DNA from: Acetoanaerobium noterae
Lineage (GTDB): Bacteria > Bacillota > Clostridia > Peptostreptococcales > Filifactoraceae
Reading direction: 5' to 3'
Assembly: GCF_900168025.1 (NCBI RefSeq)
Contig: NZ_FUYN01000001.1
Location: forward strand, 248,001-312,000
Length of the DNA stretch: 64,000 nucleotides
In this document: in pieces, positions 18,038 through 28,175 of the stretch
How positions within the stretch are numbered: the first letter of the stretch is position 1
Layout of the letters: each line of letters starts with the position of its first letter
Program-made: the position numbers and the translations under genes
The notes under the pieces: generated by a model
Told to the model about the DNA's origin: nothing
Databases searched by the model: none
Seen by the model: the letters and a program-made list of their open reading frames with translations, nothing else

Positions 18038-20128
18038 TTAAAACAACGAATTGGTGTCTATGATAAGTGCTACTCCACCATTTCCAAGAATAGTAGCTCC
18101 AGCAATTTGCTTTACAAAGTTCAAATATCTTCCTAATGATTTTATAACTATCTCCTGCTGACCAATAAGCGAGTCAATGATAAGACCTATTTCTTTATCG
18201 CCTTTTTTTACAATTACTACTGTAGCTTCTCCTTGAGCTCTCTTTTGTTCTTTGCAGTCTAGCACTTCAGAAAGTCTCAAAAGTGGCAATGGATTATCTC
18301 TATAAAGTATCACTTCTTTTTGCTCAATCAATCTTATCTCTTCTGTGTTTATATCTGTAATCTCTTTTATATTATTTAAAGGAATTGCATACTTTTCTTC
18401 ACCAACAATTACTAGTAAAGCTTGAATAATAGCAAGCGTTAGAGGAAGTCTAATTATAAATCTTGAGCCCTTATCTTTTTCTGTCTCAATTTCTACATTT
18501 CCGCCAAGAGCTTCTATTTTAGTTAGAACTACATCCAGTCCAACTCCACGCCCAGAAATATCTGATACTTTGTCAGCTGTACTGAATCCTGGCGCAAATA
18601 TAAGCTCTGCAGCTTTGTTAGCATCCATTTCTTTTGCTTGCTCTGCTGTTATCAGGCCTTTATCTATAGCTTTTTGCTTAACCTTGTCTACGTTAATCCC
18701 TGCTCCATCGTCAGATACTTCTATAACAACAGTATTCCCGTCAGGATATGCATTAAGGTTTACTCTGCCTTTCTCTTTTTTGCCTTTTTCAAGTCTTACT
18801 TCTGGAATCTCAATTCCATGGTCAATTGAATTCCTTAATAAGTGAATTAATGGATCTCCAATTTCATCTATAACTGTTCTGTCTACTTCTGTCTCTTCAC
18901 CTGACATAAACAGCTCTATTTCTTTATTTAAATCTTTAGATAAATCTCTTACCATCCTTGGAAAGCGATTAAACACTCTTTCAACAGGAACCATTCTTAC
19001 TTTGGTTACTGCATCATGCAGACTGGTTGTAATTCTCTCTAGGTATTCAACTGCATCGTTCATATTCTGTTGATTTGAGCTTATTTCATCATCTTCTAGT
19101 CTAGTTTTGACAATAATTAGCTCGCTTACAAGATTCATTAAATTGTCTAATCTATCGATATCAACTCTTACAGTTTTTCCAGTCTTGTTCTTTTTAGATC
19201 CAGCGTCCCCTTCAGCTTGTTTGTCTTGATTAGAATCACTTTTTGCATCAGATTTATTTTCTACATTTATATTTTTAGTCAATTCTTCAAACTGAGCTTC
19301 ATTATCATCCATAGTTTTAATTGACTCTATGTTTTCTGATTTACTTATAGTTGCTTTTGATATATCGAAAATAGAAATTTCTACTTTTTCAATTTCAGAA
19401 ACTTCCATAACAATTTTTTCAACTTCATCTGATGACAATTTACTTGAGTATAAAACAGTAAAGCTATCTTCAAATTTTTCATCTTCTATATCATCGGAAG
19501 ATGGACTAGAGTATACAATCTCACCTTTACTTTCAAGTGACTTAAATACTAAAAAAGCTCTAGCCGCTTTTAGCATGCACCCGTCTTCAAGCTTTATCCA
19601 TAGTTTGAACACTTTAAAACCATTTTCTGCCATATCAGCAGCTACACTTATAATAGTGTCCCTATCCTCTTCACTTATTTCAAGCTCGTGATTATCTACA
19701 GAATCTACCTTTGATTTAATAGGAGCTTTAGCAGAACTGGCTCTTTGATTTTCTATATCATCTAGTCTTGATATGATATTTTTTATATCAATTTCTTTTT
19801 CTTTTCCTGAAGTTTCAATACTCTTAACTTCTTCCTCCAATATATCCAGCCCTTCGAATAGTATATCTACCATTTCAGGAGTGGTTTGAAGTTTATGTGA
19901 CCTTATTCCATCCAAAATATTTTCCATTTTATGAGTAAGTGAAGCAATTGTTTCAAAGCCCATAGTCGCAGACATGCCCTTTAATGTATGCGCTATTCTA
20001 AAAATTTCATTTACAGTTTCTAGATTTTCAGTGTTTGCTTCATAATCCAATAAACACTGGTTTAAATTCTGTAAATGTTCTTTAGATTCATCTATAAATA
20101 TATCAATATATTGTTCAAAATCTAGCAT
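18038..20128 (-). CDS. cheA: Chemotaxis histidine kinase CheA
   Basis: Receptor-coupled kinase phosphorylating CheY and CheB. Start at 20128 (696 residues): the Shine-Dalgarno GGGGGTG sits in the last codons of cheB. The domains run P1 with phospho-acceptor His in IAHTLKGMSATMGFE (near 47), a P2 response-regulator-binding region and an acidic/Lys-rich linker. Then come the P3 dimer helices with VRMVPVERVFNRFPRMVRDL, the P4 ATPase (NSIDHGIE, DDGAGIN, SGRGVGLDVV), and the P5 CheW-like end. All expected catalytic boxes are present. It follows cheB directly. Confidence 0.97.
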   Translation of the reverse strand: MLDFEQYIDIFIDESKEHLQNLNQCLLDYEANTENLETVNEIFRIAHTLKGMSATMGFETIASLTHKMENILDGIRSHKLQTTPEMVDILFEGLDILEEEVKSIETSGKEKEIDIKNIISRLDDIENQRASSAKAPIKSKVDSVDNHELEISEEDRDTIISVAADMAENGFKVFKLWIKLEDGCMLKAARAFLVFKSLESKGEIVYSSPSSDDIEDEKFEDSFTVLYSSKLSSDEVEKIVMEVSEIEKVEISIFDISKATISKSENIESIKTMDDNEAQFEELTKNINVENKSDAKSDSNQDKQAEGDAGSKKNKTGKTVRVDIDRLDNLMNLVSELIIVKTRLEDDEISSNQQNMNDAVEYLERITTSLHDAVTKVRMVPVERVFNRFPRMVRDLSKDLNKEIELFMSGEETEVDRTVIDEIGDPLIHLLRNSIDHGIEIPEVRLEKGKKEKGRVNLNAYPDGNTVVIEVSDDGAGINVDKVKQKAIDKGLITAEQAKEMDANKAAELIFAPGFSTADKVSDISGRGVGLDVVLTKIEALGGNVEIETEKDKGSRFIIRLPLTLAIIQALLVIVGEEKYAIPLNNIKEITDINTEEIRLIEQKEVILYRDNPLPLLRLSEVLDCKEQKRAQGEATVVIVKKGDKEIGLIIDSLIGQQEIVIKSLGRYLNFVKQIAGATILGNGGVALIIDTNSLF

Positions 20129-20129
20129 A

Positions 20130-21203
20130 TTACACCCCCAACATTTTATTAAGCTCATTAGCTATCTTATTTAGTGGCAAAACCTTATCAACTTTTCCAG
20201 TTGCTATAGCTGATTTTGGCATTCCAAAAACCACACATGTAGACTCGTCTTCAACTATAGTTGTAGAATTTTTTATTACTTTCAACTGTTCCATGGCTTT
20301 TGCTCCATCAGCCCCCATTCCTGTCATTATTACAGTTATAATATCGTTGGTTGGAACATCACATAAAGAATAAAACAGTGCATCTACAGATGGCTTATGG
20401 CCCGAAACATTTGGACCGTCATCTAGCCTTATTCTGTATTTGTTTTTTGAAACAGCCTCTATCTTTAAGTGCCTATCTCCAGGAGCTATATATGCAGTAG
20501 CATTTTCGAGGATTTCATTATCTTCAGCTTCTTTAACTTTTACTCTAGAAATAGAATCAAGTCTATCTGCTAACGATTTAGTGAATCCTTTTGGCATGTG
20601 CTGAACAATGAGCACTGGAGCAGGTAAATCTCCTGATAGGTTACTGATTACCTCTTGTAAAGCTCTTGGTCCTCCAGTTGAAGTTCCAATTGCAACTATT
20701 TTTTTGACCTCGCTATCTTTCATTGCTGTACTCATAATATTGGGCTGAGTATTTATTATTTTTGAGTCTCTTGGTCTTATTGTAGTTATTTTACTTACCC
20801 TTACTTTTGATGCTTCTTTTACTTTTTCAATTATATTATCTTGTATATCAGTTGAAGAACTGATTTTAAAAATATTAGTTGGTTTAGCTAAAAAATTTAC
20901 AGCTCCTAAGTCGAGTGCCTTAAATGTCATCTCAGCTCCTTCTTTTGTCAATGAGCTTAACATAACTACTGGAGTAGGCTTTACTCTCATAATCTCTTTT
21001 AGAGTTTCTATTCCATCCATCACTGGCATCTCTACATCAAGAGTTATGACATCAACAGGATTTGATTGTATATATTCTATTGCTTCTTTTCCATTTTTCA
21101 CTGCAGCAACTACTTGAATAGAAGAATCAATTTCTAGCAAATCTCTTAACATTTTTCTTATGAAGGCAGAATCATCTACTATTAATACTTTTATATTTTG
21201 CAT
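20130..21203 (-). CDS. cheB: Chemotaxis methylesterase/deamidase CheB
   Basis: Removes methyl groups from, and deamidates, chemoreceptors once phosphorylated by CheA. The 357 residues divide into an N-terminal receiver (VDDSAFIRKML with the acidic pair, phospho-Asp in ITLDVEMPVMDGIE, and FLAKP) and a C-terminal esterase with active Ser in IGTSTGGPRAL, His in VQHMPKGFT and Asp in TGMGADGAKAM. The partner methyltransferase cheR is not in this window. The ATG is preceded by AGAGGGATG. Confidence 0.96.
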   Translation of the reverse strand: MQNIKVLIVDDSAFIRKMLRDLLEIDSSIQVVAAVKNGKEAIEYIQSNPVDVITLDVEMPVMDGIETLKEIMRVKPTPVVMLSSLTKEGAEMTFKALDLGAVNFLAKPTNIFKISSSTDIQDNIIEKVKEASKVRVSKITTIRPRDSKIINTQPNIMSTAMKDSEVKKIVAIGTSTGGPRALQEVISNLSGDLPAPVLIVQHMPKGFTKSLADRLDSISRVKVKEAEDNEILENATAYIAPGDRHLKIEAVSKNKYRIRLDDGPNVSGHKPSVDALFYSLCDVPTNDIITVIMTGMGADGAKAMEQLKVIKNSTTIVEDESTCVVFGMPKSAIATGKVDKVLPLNKIANELNKMLGV

Positions 21204-21204
21204 T

Positions 21205-21843
21205 CTACATCCCTCTTTTAATAAGCATTCTCTGCTGAAGAAATAAATACTTAATCAAATCATTTCTATCTATTTCAATTATATCCAAAAATTCAATTCC
21301 TACTTCATTTTTATTGTCAATTGAGCTAAATTTTGTTCTTACTTGGGATTTAAGGTTGTAGGTTCTATCTTCTAGCTCAAAGCTCACATGAATAATTTGT
21401 CCTTCCATAAGATCCACATCTGTTACCATTCTAAGGCCTCCACCACTTATATCTTTAGTAAAGCCGGAATGTATAACATCTTCATTTGATTTGATTATTT
21501 GAATTGGAACAAGTAAATCCAATCTAAAATAATTTCTTCTTTGTCCCTTAGTGATTTCGCTTATCTTTCTAATATACATAAGAGGTACTTTACCATTAAG
21601 CTTTCTAACTACTTCTGCTTCAAACTCAAGCATTCCGCTTTCGCTATTATTGTATATTACAGTTATTTTTGTACCATTTAGTAAAGTTACTAATTGAGCG
21701 TTCTTAATGGGTACAGCTACTGCTAGTTCTCCATTTGACTCAATATCAACAAGCTGGCTTACATATTCCACTTTTTCTCCAGTCATCTTTGTTCTGACTA
21801 TTATTAATTTTTGACCTAACTGAGGAAAATTTTTATCCTTCAT
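21205..21843 (-). CDS. YcgR/DgrA-like flagellar brake protein with PilZ domain
   Basis: A probable cyclic-di-GMP receptor that modulates motor function. Of 212 residues, the first 95 or so form an N-terminal YcgR-like beta domain. The PilZ domain follows, with its two binding stretches: QRRNYFRLDLLVPI (arginine motif) and KDISGGGLRMVTD (the D-S-G-G element). The location between flhG and cheB supports a motility role and links this operon to c-di-GMP signalling. The ATG overlaps the flhG stop (TAATG). Whether it brakes the motor here is inferred. Confidence 0.85.
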   Translation of the reverse strand: MKDKNFPQLGQKLIIVRTKMTGEKVEYVSQLVDIESNGELAVAVPIKNAQLVTLLNGTKITVIYNNSESGMLEFEAEVVRKLNGKVPLMYIRKISEITKGQRRNYFRLDLLVPIQIIKSNEDVIHSGFTKDISGGGLRMVTDVDLMEGQIIHVSFELEDRTYNLKSQVRTKFSSIDNKNEVGIEFLDIIEIDRNDLIKYLFLQQRMLIKRGM

Positions 21844-22736
21844 TATGCACCTCCTCCAGCAAACAGTCCTTTTAACTTTTTCATAAAGCTATTAAAGCCT
21901 TTTTGAGAAACCGGCATGTCGAGAAGTCTTTCAGATATATTTTGAATACCTTGACTTGCTTTCGATTTGGGATTATTCATATAAAATGGCACCTGTTTTT
22001 TTACTGATTTTGTCACATTGTCATCATCCAAAATTTCCCCAAGATAATCTATATTCATGTCTAGAAATTTTTTTGATACTGAGCTTAACTTCATAAATAC
22101 ATTTTCAGCTTCTTTAGTATCTTCAGCTCTATTTGCTACTAGGCTTATTTTTTTTTGTTTATCAATGCCTGACATTATTTTTATGAGTGCATATGCATCA
22201 GCAATAGCAGGTGGTTCGCACGTTGTTATTACTATAAGCTCCTCAGATGCCTCAATAAAGGCTGTTACGGATTTTGATATCCCTGCACCAGTATCTATTA
22301 AAATAAAATCCGCCATATCTTTAAGCGCATTTATTTCATTTAGAAGTTTATTCATATCATAAAGAGATAATTCAGCCATTGATTGTATCCCTGAGCCTCC
22401 AGAAATTATACCAATTTCCATTGGCCCTCTAGTTATTACATCTTTAATACTTGTATTTTTGCTTATAACATCTAATAAAGTGAATTTTGGCATTATGCCT
22501 AAAAGTATTTCGACATTAGCTAGTCCTAAATCTGCATCTATAACTATGACTTTCTTCCCTTGAGATTGAAGAGCAATTGCAAGATTAATAGTAAAATTAC
22601 TCTTGCCCACTCCTCCCTTGCCACTAGATATACAAATTACTCTTGTAGAAGAATTATTTGGCTTATCCTGTCTATCTATATTTTTTTTAAAAACAACAGC
22701 TTCTCTAAGCCTTTGAGCTTGATCGAAATTCTGCAT
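21843..22736 (-). CDS. flhG: FlhG (FleN/YlxH) MinD-like ATPase, flagellar number regulator
   Basis: ParA/MinD-type ATPase that works with FlhF to set flagellar number and placement. The 297 residues show the deviant Walker A SSGKGGVGKSNFTINLA (near 35), DADLGLANVEILLG, the Walker-B-like FILIDTGAGIS, and a C-terminal tail. The N-terminal stretch DQAQRLREAV matches the helix that stimulates the FlhF GTPase in characterised FlhG proteins. It lies 1 nt downstream of flhF, the conserved pair. Confidence 0.93.
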   Translation of the reverse strand: MQNFDQAQRLREAVVFKKNIDRQDKPNNSSTRVICISSGKGGVGKSNFTINLAIALQSQGKKVIVIDADLGLANVEILLGIMPKFTLLDVISKNTSIKDVITRGPMEIGIISGGSGIQSMAELSLYDMNKLLNEINALKDMADFILIDTGAGISKSVTAFIEASEELIVITTCEPPAIADAYALIKIMSGIDKQKKISLVANRAEDTKEAENVFMKLSSVSKKFLDMNIDYLGEILDDDNVTKSVKKQVPFYMNNPKSKASQGIQNISERLLDMPVSQKGFNSFMKKLKGLFAGGGA

Positions 22737-22737
22737 C

Positions 22738-23964
22738 CTAAATCTCCCTTAAAAATTCATTGACAAACTTATTAAAGTCAAAAACTTCTATATCATCTGG
22801 AACATTTTGTCCATATGTTATATAAGATATGGGTTTATTTGCTTCGTCAATAATATCAAAAACTAATCCTTCTCTAGAAGTTTCATCCATTTTCGTGATT
22901 ATCACGCTAAACTCATCAATGAAACTATATGCCTCTAATATATCTTTTATATCCTCTTTATTAAAATTCGCACTTAGAACTAGGAATACCTCTTTTTCTT
23001 CAATACTTCCTAAAATTTCTTCTAATTCTTTCATATGAATTTTGTTTCTATGACTTCTTCCTGCTGTATCAATAAATACTGAATCTCTGCTTTCAAGTCT
23101 TTTAACAGCTTCTGATACATCGTCCTTGTCATATGCAACCTCTATAGGACAATTTAATATTTCAGCATAGGTCCTCAATTGTTCCACTGCAGAAATTCTA
23201 TATGTATCAAGTGTCATAAATCCTATCCTTTTTCCTTCGCCTATTGCTAAATTTGAAGCTATCTTTGCTAGAGTTGTCGTTTTTCCTACACCCGTAGGTC
23301 CAACAAAAACATTATATTTTTTTATAAAACTCTTACTATTGTCTTTGAAAGCGTTGAAGCGTGTATCAATTATTTTCAGTATTATTTCTCGATTACAATC
23401 TTTATTATTTGATATAGCTTCCTCAACAATTTTTTCTGCCAGCAAACGTGATAGTCCTTTTAATTCAAGTTTTTTTATATATCTTGATTTTAATTCATGG
23501 AGAACTTCATCTTCTTCTGTTTTAAAAGTTTGAACAAATCTTTCGTTTAAATCTTTTATAACGGTTTTTATTTCATCTATGTCTTTAGTAATGTCATTAT
23601 TTTTTATTGTCTGATTATTTAGTACTGGTTTTTGATAAATTTTATTTACTTCTTTAAATGATACATCATTTTTATTATTTTTTCCATCTATATGTTCTGT
23701 GAATCCACTATCTTCTACATTTTTTTTGTCATAATCGCCTTTTGTCAAACTTAGTTCTGAAGATTTAGTTTTTGCTATTCTGGAATTTGATTTGTCTGGT
23801 TCTATAGCCGCAAGAACTTCTACCATATCTTTTTTGAAAAACCCTAGAAATCCTTTTGATTTAGTTTTTTTAGTCTGCAGTATAATAGCATCATTGCCCA
23901 TTTCTTTTTTTACTAATGCCATAGTTTGAGTTATATTTTCTCCAACAAATTTCTTTATTTGCAC
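22738..23964 (-). CDS. flhF: FlhF, SRP-type GTPase for flagellar placement
   Basis: Third member of the signal-recognition-particle GTPase group (with Ffh and FtsY), marking where flagella are built. The 408 residues have an N-terminal basic, disordered B domain with MQIKKFVGENITQTMA and a Lys/Asn-rich linker, then the N and G domains. These show VGPTGVGKTTTLAKIA (near 222), FIDTAGRSHRN (near 296) and ITKMDET (near 355). The start is GTG, overlapping the flhA stop (TAGTG). Confidence 0.95.
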   Translation of the reverse strand: MQIKKFVGENITQTMALVKKEMGNDAIILQTKKTKSKGFLGFFKKDMVEVLAAIEPDKSNSRIAKTKSSELSLTKGDYDKKNVEDSGFTEHIDGKNNKNDVSFKEVNKIYQKPVLNNQTIKNNDITKDIDEIKTVIKDLNERFVQTFKTEEDEVLHELKSRYIKKLELKGLSRLLAEKIVEEAISNNKDCNREIILKIIDTRFNAFKDNSKSFIKKYNVFVGPTGVGKTTTLAKIASNLAIGEGKRIGFMTLDTYRISAVEQLRTYAEILNCPIEVAYDKDDVSEAVKRLESRDSVFIDTAGRSHRNKIHMKELEEILGSIEEKEVFLVLSANFNKEDIKDILEAYSFIDEFSVIITKMDETSREGLVFDIIDEANKPISYITYGQNVPDDIEVFDFNKFVNEFLREI

Positions 23965-25991
23965 TACACACTCACCGTCCCTATAGACTGGATTTTTGTT
24001 TTTGGGTCTATCTCATTATATGATAAGACTATTATATCATCACTTATCTGTTCTACAAATTTTTTAAAATAAAATCTTACAACAGGAGCAGTGACGATTA
24101 ATGGTTGTTCTCCTATAGATAGCACTTTTTCAACCTCTTTGCCCAGACTTGATACTAATTTTTGAGATATGCTAGGATCTAGAGCCATATATGTACCTGT
24201 CTCTGTAGTTTGAAGAGACTCCATAATTATTCTTTCTAAATCTGGATCTAGAGTTATGACTTTTGCATCATCTCTAGAAATAAACTGTTTTGTAATGGAT
24301 CTAAACATTGTCTGCCTAGAATATTCAGTAAGCATATCTGTATCTTTGGTAACTTGCCCATAGTCAGCTAATGCCTCCATAATATTACTGAAGTTTCTAA
24401 TCGAAACTCCTTCTCTAAGTAAATTTGATAAAACTTTTTGGATATCACCAATGGATAATAGCGATGGTATAACTTCATCTACAAGTGTAGGATGTGTCTC
24501 TTTAAGGTTGTCAAGAAGCATCTTGACATCTTGTCTACCAATCAACTCATGTGCATGTTTCTTAATAACTTCAGTCAAATGAGTAGATATAATAGATGGC
24601 GGATCCACAACTGTATATCCAAATATTTCTGCTCTTTCACGTTCTTTTTCATCTATCCATTTTGCAGGAAGTCCAAATGCTGGTTCCACTGTATCTATCC
24701 CTTTTATCTCTCCATCGGCTATACCCGGATTCATAGCTAGGTAGTGGTCAAATAATATTTCTCCTCCTGAAACCTCAACACCCTTAATTTTTATTACGTA
24801 TTCATTAGGTTGTAGTTGTATGTTGTCTCTTAATCTAATCATAGGCACTACAATACCTAATTCTAATGCACACTGGCGTCTTATCATAACTAGCCTATCA
24901 AATAAATCTCCACCTTGAGATTTGTCTGCAAGAGGAATAATTCCATATCCAAATTCTAGTTCAATAGGATCTACGTTAAGTAGAGGAAGTACATTTTCAG
25001 GTCTTCTAATTTCTTCGACGTTATCTTGCTCTTCCCCTATTTCTGGAGCGCGTTCTTCAATTCTCGATCTTCTTAGCATATTCAGCCCTGAGCCTAAAAA
25101 TATCAACGACAACAGCATATAAGGTATAAATGGAAGTGGAGTAAGTGCTAAAAAGAATAATACCCCTGATATAATAAACATTATTTTATAATTATTAAAA
25201 AGCTGATCTATGAAATCTCTACCAAGGTTAGATTCAGATGTGGCTCTAGTAACAACGATACCTGTTCCAGTTGAAATAAGTAATGCTGGTATCTGTGAAA
25301 CAAGTCCATCACCAACTGATAGAATAGTAAATCTAGATAATGCTTCAGCCATTGGCATACCTTGTATCAATACACCAATAACAAATCCTCCAATTACATT
25401 GACTAAAGTAATCAGAATTCCTGCTATAGCATCTCCCTTTACGAATTTAGAAGCTCCATCCATTGCTCCATAAAAATCTGCCTCGCCTTGAATTTTAAGT
25501 CTTCTATTTTTAGCTTCTCTTTCATCAATTAGACCAGAATTTAAATCTGCATCTATAGCCATCTGCTTTCCCGGCATAGCATCAAGTGTAAACCTAGCAG
25601 CTACTTCGGCTACACGCTCGGAACCTTTAGTTATAACCATAAACTGGACTATTACAATAATTATAAATACAACAAATCCTACTACAGGATTTCCCCCCAT
25701 AACAAAATTTCCGAAGGCTTCTATTACTTGTCCTGCATTTCCCTCAGACAAGATATATCTTGTTGTAGTAATATTTAATGAAAGTCTAAATAATGTTGTA
25801 ATTAATAATAGCGATGGAAAAACTGAGAAATCCAATGCTTCTTTGTTGTACATTGAAATAAGTAATATAAGAAGAGCCAAAGATATATTAAGGCTCAACA
25901 GTATATCTACTAAAAATAATGGTATTGGAATAATAATCATAAGTATAATAAAAATAATTCCGATGGTTATTGCTATATCACCTGATTTCAT
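23964..25991 (-). CDS. flhA: Flagellar export gate protein FlhA
   Basis: Largest membrane component of the flagellar type III export gate, which uses proton motive force and docks chaperone-substrate complexes. The 675 residues comprise about eight membrane helices in the first 310, a conserved cytoplasmic loop (FTLDAMPGKQMAIDADLNSG), a linker and a large C-terminal cytosolic domain with VIPLADKSQGGDLFDRL-type beta-alpha folds. AGGAGG precedes the ATG. It lies between flhB and flhF, the normal order. Confidence 0.97.
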   Translation of the reverse strand: MKSGDIAITIGIIFIILMIIIPIPLFLVDILLSLNISLALLILLISMYNKEALDFSVFPSLLLITTLFRLSLNITTTRYILSEGNAGQVIEAFGNFVMGGNPVVGFVVFIIIVIVQFMVITKGSERVAEVAARFTLDAMPGKQMAIDADLNSGLIDEREAKNRRLKIQGEADFYGAMDGASKFVKGDAIAGILITLVNVIGGFVIGVLIQGMPMAEALSRFTILSVGDGLVSQIPALLISTGTGIVVTRATSESNLGRDFIDQLFNNYKIMFIISGVLFFLALTPLPFIPYMLLSLIFLGSGLNMLRRSRIEERAPEIGEEQDNVEEIRRPENVLPLLNVDPIELEFGYGIIPLADKSQGGDLFDRLVMIRRQCALELGIVVPMIRLRDNIQLQPNEYVIKIKGVEVSGGEILFDHYLAMNPGIADGEIKGIDTVEPAFGLPAKWIDEKERERAEIFGYTVVDPPSIISTHLTEVIKKHAHELIGRQDVKMLLDNLKETHPTLVDEVIPSLLSIGDIQKVLSNLLREGVSIRNFSNIMEALADYGQVTKDTDMLTEYSRQTMFRSITKQFISRDDAKVITLDPDLERIIMESLQTTETGTYMALDPSISQKLVSSLGKEVEKVLSIGEQPLIVTAPVVRFYFKKFVEQISDDIIVLSYNEIDPKTKIQSIGTVSV

Positions 25992-25999
25992 AGAGCCTC

Positions 26000-27091
26000 C
26001 TATATTTTTTCTTTTAATGAATACACATATGCCAAAATTTCTGCTACAGCTTCATAAAGCTGTGGAGAAATCATCTGTCCTATTTCAACTTCTTTATATA
26101 ATGCCTGTGCTAACGGCTTATTTTCTACAATAGGTATACTTGTTTCCCTTGCTTTTTGTTTAATATTTTGAGCAATTAAATTTTTCCCTTTTGCCACAAC
26201 GTATGGAGCTTCAAACTTATCCTCATCATATTTTACCGCCACTGCAAAATGAGTTGGGTTTGTGATTATAACATCCGCTTTTGGTATCTCTTGCATCATT
26301 CTTCTCATTGCAGCTTGTCTTTGTTTCTCCTTAATTTTGGACTTAATTTGAGGATCTCCCTCTGATTGCTTGTATTCTTCTTTTATTTCTTGTTTTGACA
26401 TTTTTAAGTTTTTCTCATAATCGTATCTTTGATAAAAGAAATCTAAAATAGCAATTACGGTAATTGCAAATGTCATTCTTATTGCAAGATTAATTGATAA
26501 TTCAAATATCATATAAGAGAACTGAATCGGTACAAGCTGCTGGCTTTTTAAAACAAGTCCAATATTTTTTGCTAAATAGCTATATCCAACAAATCCAACA
26601 ATACCAATCTTTAATAAAGATTTTACCAGTTCAACGAAAGTTCTCATGCTGAACATTCTTTTGAACCCTTCGATTGGATTTAATCTTTCAGGTTTAATTT
26701 TTAAGGTTTCTGTAGTAAAAAGATTACCAACTTGAAGTTTATTTGTTATAAATGCTGCCACAAATCCAACTCCAATGACAATTACAACTGCTTTAGTAAC
26801 ATACATAATCATATAAAGTAATACTTTATATCCACCTATACTCTCGTTTAGTATATCTGTATAAAATAAATCCCTAAAAAAATAAGTGGCTTCTGTTATT
26901 GTTCGAAACATAAAGCCACCCGAATATTTAAGCGCAAGAACTGAAGCCATTAATGCTGCAGCAGTGTTTATTTCCCTGCTTTGCATCACTTGACCTTTTT
27001 TTCTAGAGTCTTGTTTTTTCTTAGGTGATGCTTTTTCAGTTTTTTCTTCTGTGAATAATTGTAAATCAATTTTCAATTTTATATCCGTCAT
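26000..27091 (-). CDS. flhB: Flagellar export switch protein FlhB
   Basis: Membrane protein that switches export specificity from hook to filament after self-cleavage. It has 363 residues with four membrane helices and a C-terminal cytoplasmic domain. The autocleavage motif Asn-Pro-Thr-His is intact (IITNPTHFAVAVKYDE, near 276). The N-terminal EKTEKASPKKKQDSRKKGQV is the usual basic start. It follows fliR by 3 nt; FliR and FlhB are separate here, not fused as in some clostridia. Confidence 0.97.
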   Translation of the reverse strand: MTDIKLKIDLQLFTEEKTEKASPKKKQDSRKKGQVMQSREINTAAALMASVLALKYSGGFMFRTITEATYFFRDLFYTDILNESIGGYKVLLYMIMYVTKAVVIVIGVGFVAAFITNKLQVGNLFTTETLKIKPERLNPIEGFKRMFSMRTFVELVKSLLKIGIVGFVGYSYLAKNIGLVLKSQQLVPIQFSYMIFELSINLAIRMTFAITVIAILDFFYQRYDYEKNLKMSKQEIKEEYKQSEGDPQIKSKIKEKQRQAAMRRMMQEIPKADVIITNPTHFAVAVKYDEDKFEAPYVVAKGKNLIAQNIKQKARETSIPIVENKPLAQALYKEVEIGQMISPQLYEAVAEILAYVYSLKEKI

Positions 27092-27094
27092 AGT

Positions 27095-27883
27095 TTATCC
27101 TTTTACTATATCTAGAAATAAATATAAATATTGGTAGATATTCATAAGTATCTTTCTTATTAAGTCTCCCATATATGGTAGTGAAATTATAAAAATTATA
27201 AGTCCCATAAAAATTTTAAATGGCATTCCTACTATAAATACATTCATCTGTGGCATAATCTTTGCCATAAAAGCAAGCAAAAGATTGCCTAGAAAAATGC
27301 TTATTATTATTGGAATAGCAATAGTTATAGAGCTAATCAGCAAATAATTAAATAACTTTATAATAAAATTAATAAAATTGTCATTAGCAATATGAACTTC
27401 TCCTAGAGGCAATATATAGAAACTATTTATTATAGCTCTCATAAGATAGTGGTGACCATCAATATATAAAAAAATAAGATATGCAAAAATATCCATAAAT
27501 TTTGATGTCACCGTAACCTGTCCTCCAATTTGAGGATCATAAACCTGTGACATTGAAAGACCTAAATCCATATCTATAATCGAACCAGCTGATGCAAAAA
27601 TAGAAAAAAAGAGTTGAGCAATTAACCCTAAACCCAACCCAGTAATAACTTCTTTAAATGATAAAAAAATTAATTCGGCAGATCCTATAGGGGCAGGAGT
27701 TTCGAAAATTAAGAAGGGTAGAACTATGTAAGAAACAATTATACTAAGCCCTATTTTTACATACATAGGTATACCATTTCTTCCATATACAGGAGCAACC
27801 GATATAAAGCCTATTACCCTAGATAGGATGAGCAAAAATACATTTATCGAAGTAATAACTGTAGTAAATAATTCGTTTATCAT
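27095..27883 (-). CDS. fliR: Flagellar export apparatus protein FliR
   Basis: Core export-gate subunit forming the helical FliPQR channel entry. It has 262 residues, hydrophobic throughout with about six membrane segments. Family stretches include LSRVIGFISVAPVYG near the N-terminus and DLGLSMSQVYDPQIGGQVTV in the middle. Its Shine-Dalgarno (GGATAG) is weak, consistent with coupling to fliQ 11 nt upstream. Order fliP-fliQ-fliR-flhB is conserved. Confidence 0.95.
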   Translation of the reverse strand: MINELFTTVITSINVFLLILSRVIGFISVAPVYGRNGIPMYVKIGLSIIVSYIVLPFLIFETPAPIGSAELIFLSFKEVITGLGLGLIAQLFFSIFASAGSIIDMDLGLSMSQVYDPQIGGQVTVTSKFMDIFAYLIFLYIDGHHYLMRAIINSFYILPLGEVHIANDNFINFIIKLFNYLLISSITIAIPIIISIFLGNLLLAFMAKIMPQMNVFIVGMPFKIFMGLIIFIISLPYMGDLIRKILMNIYQYLYLFLDIVKG

Positions 27884-27894
27884 AAGCTATCCAA

Positions 27895-28164
27895 TCATTT
27901 AATAAATTTATCAATATTTTCAAATAAATTCTGAGTAAAATTAACCATAGATGACATCATCCACGGACCAAATACCACCATGGAAAGCATAACCGCAACT
28001 ATCTTAGGAACAAATGCTAAAGTAGCTTCTTGTATTTGAGTAGTAGCTTGAAAAACACTTACTATAAGTCCAACAATTAGTCCGATTAATAGCATTGGTG
28101 CAGAAAGTAATAATACCATAGTCAGCGATTGTTGCATTATTCCTACAACAAGATCCATATCCAT
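27895..28164 (-). CDS. fliQ: Flagellar export apparatus protein FliQ
   Basis: Small export-gate subunit, 89 residues with two membrane helices, assembling around FliP/FliR. The family stretch is ILVGLIVSVFQATTQIQEA-like: here LIVGLIVSVFQATTQIQEAT, followed by LAFVPKIVAV. AGGAGGGG precedes the ATG. Length and pattern are normal; it lies 11 nt after fliP. Confidence 0.96.
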   Translation of the reverse strand: MDMDLVVGIMQQSLTMVLLLSAPMLLIGLIVGLIVSVFQATTQIQEATLAFVPKIVAVMLSMVVFGPWMMSSMVNFTQNLFENIDKFIK

Positions 28165-28175
28165 TATTACCCCTC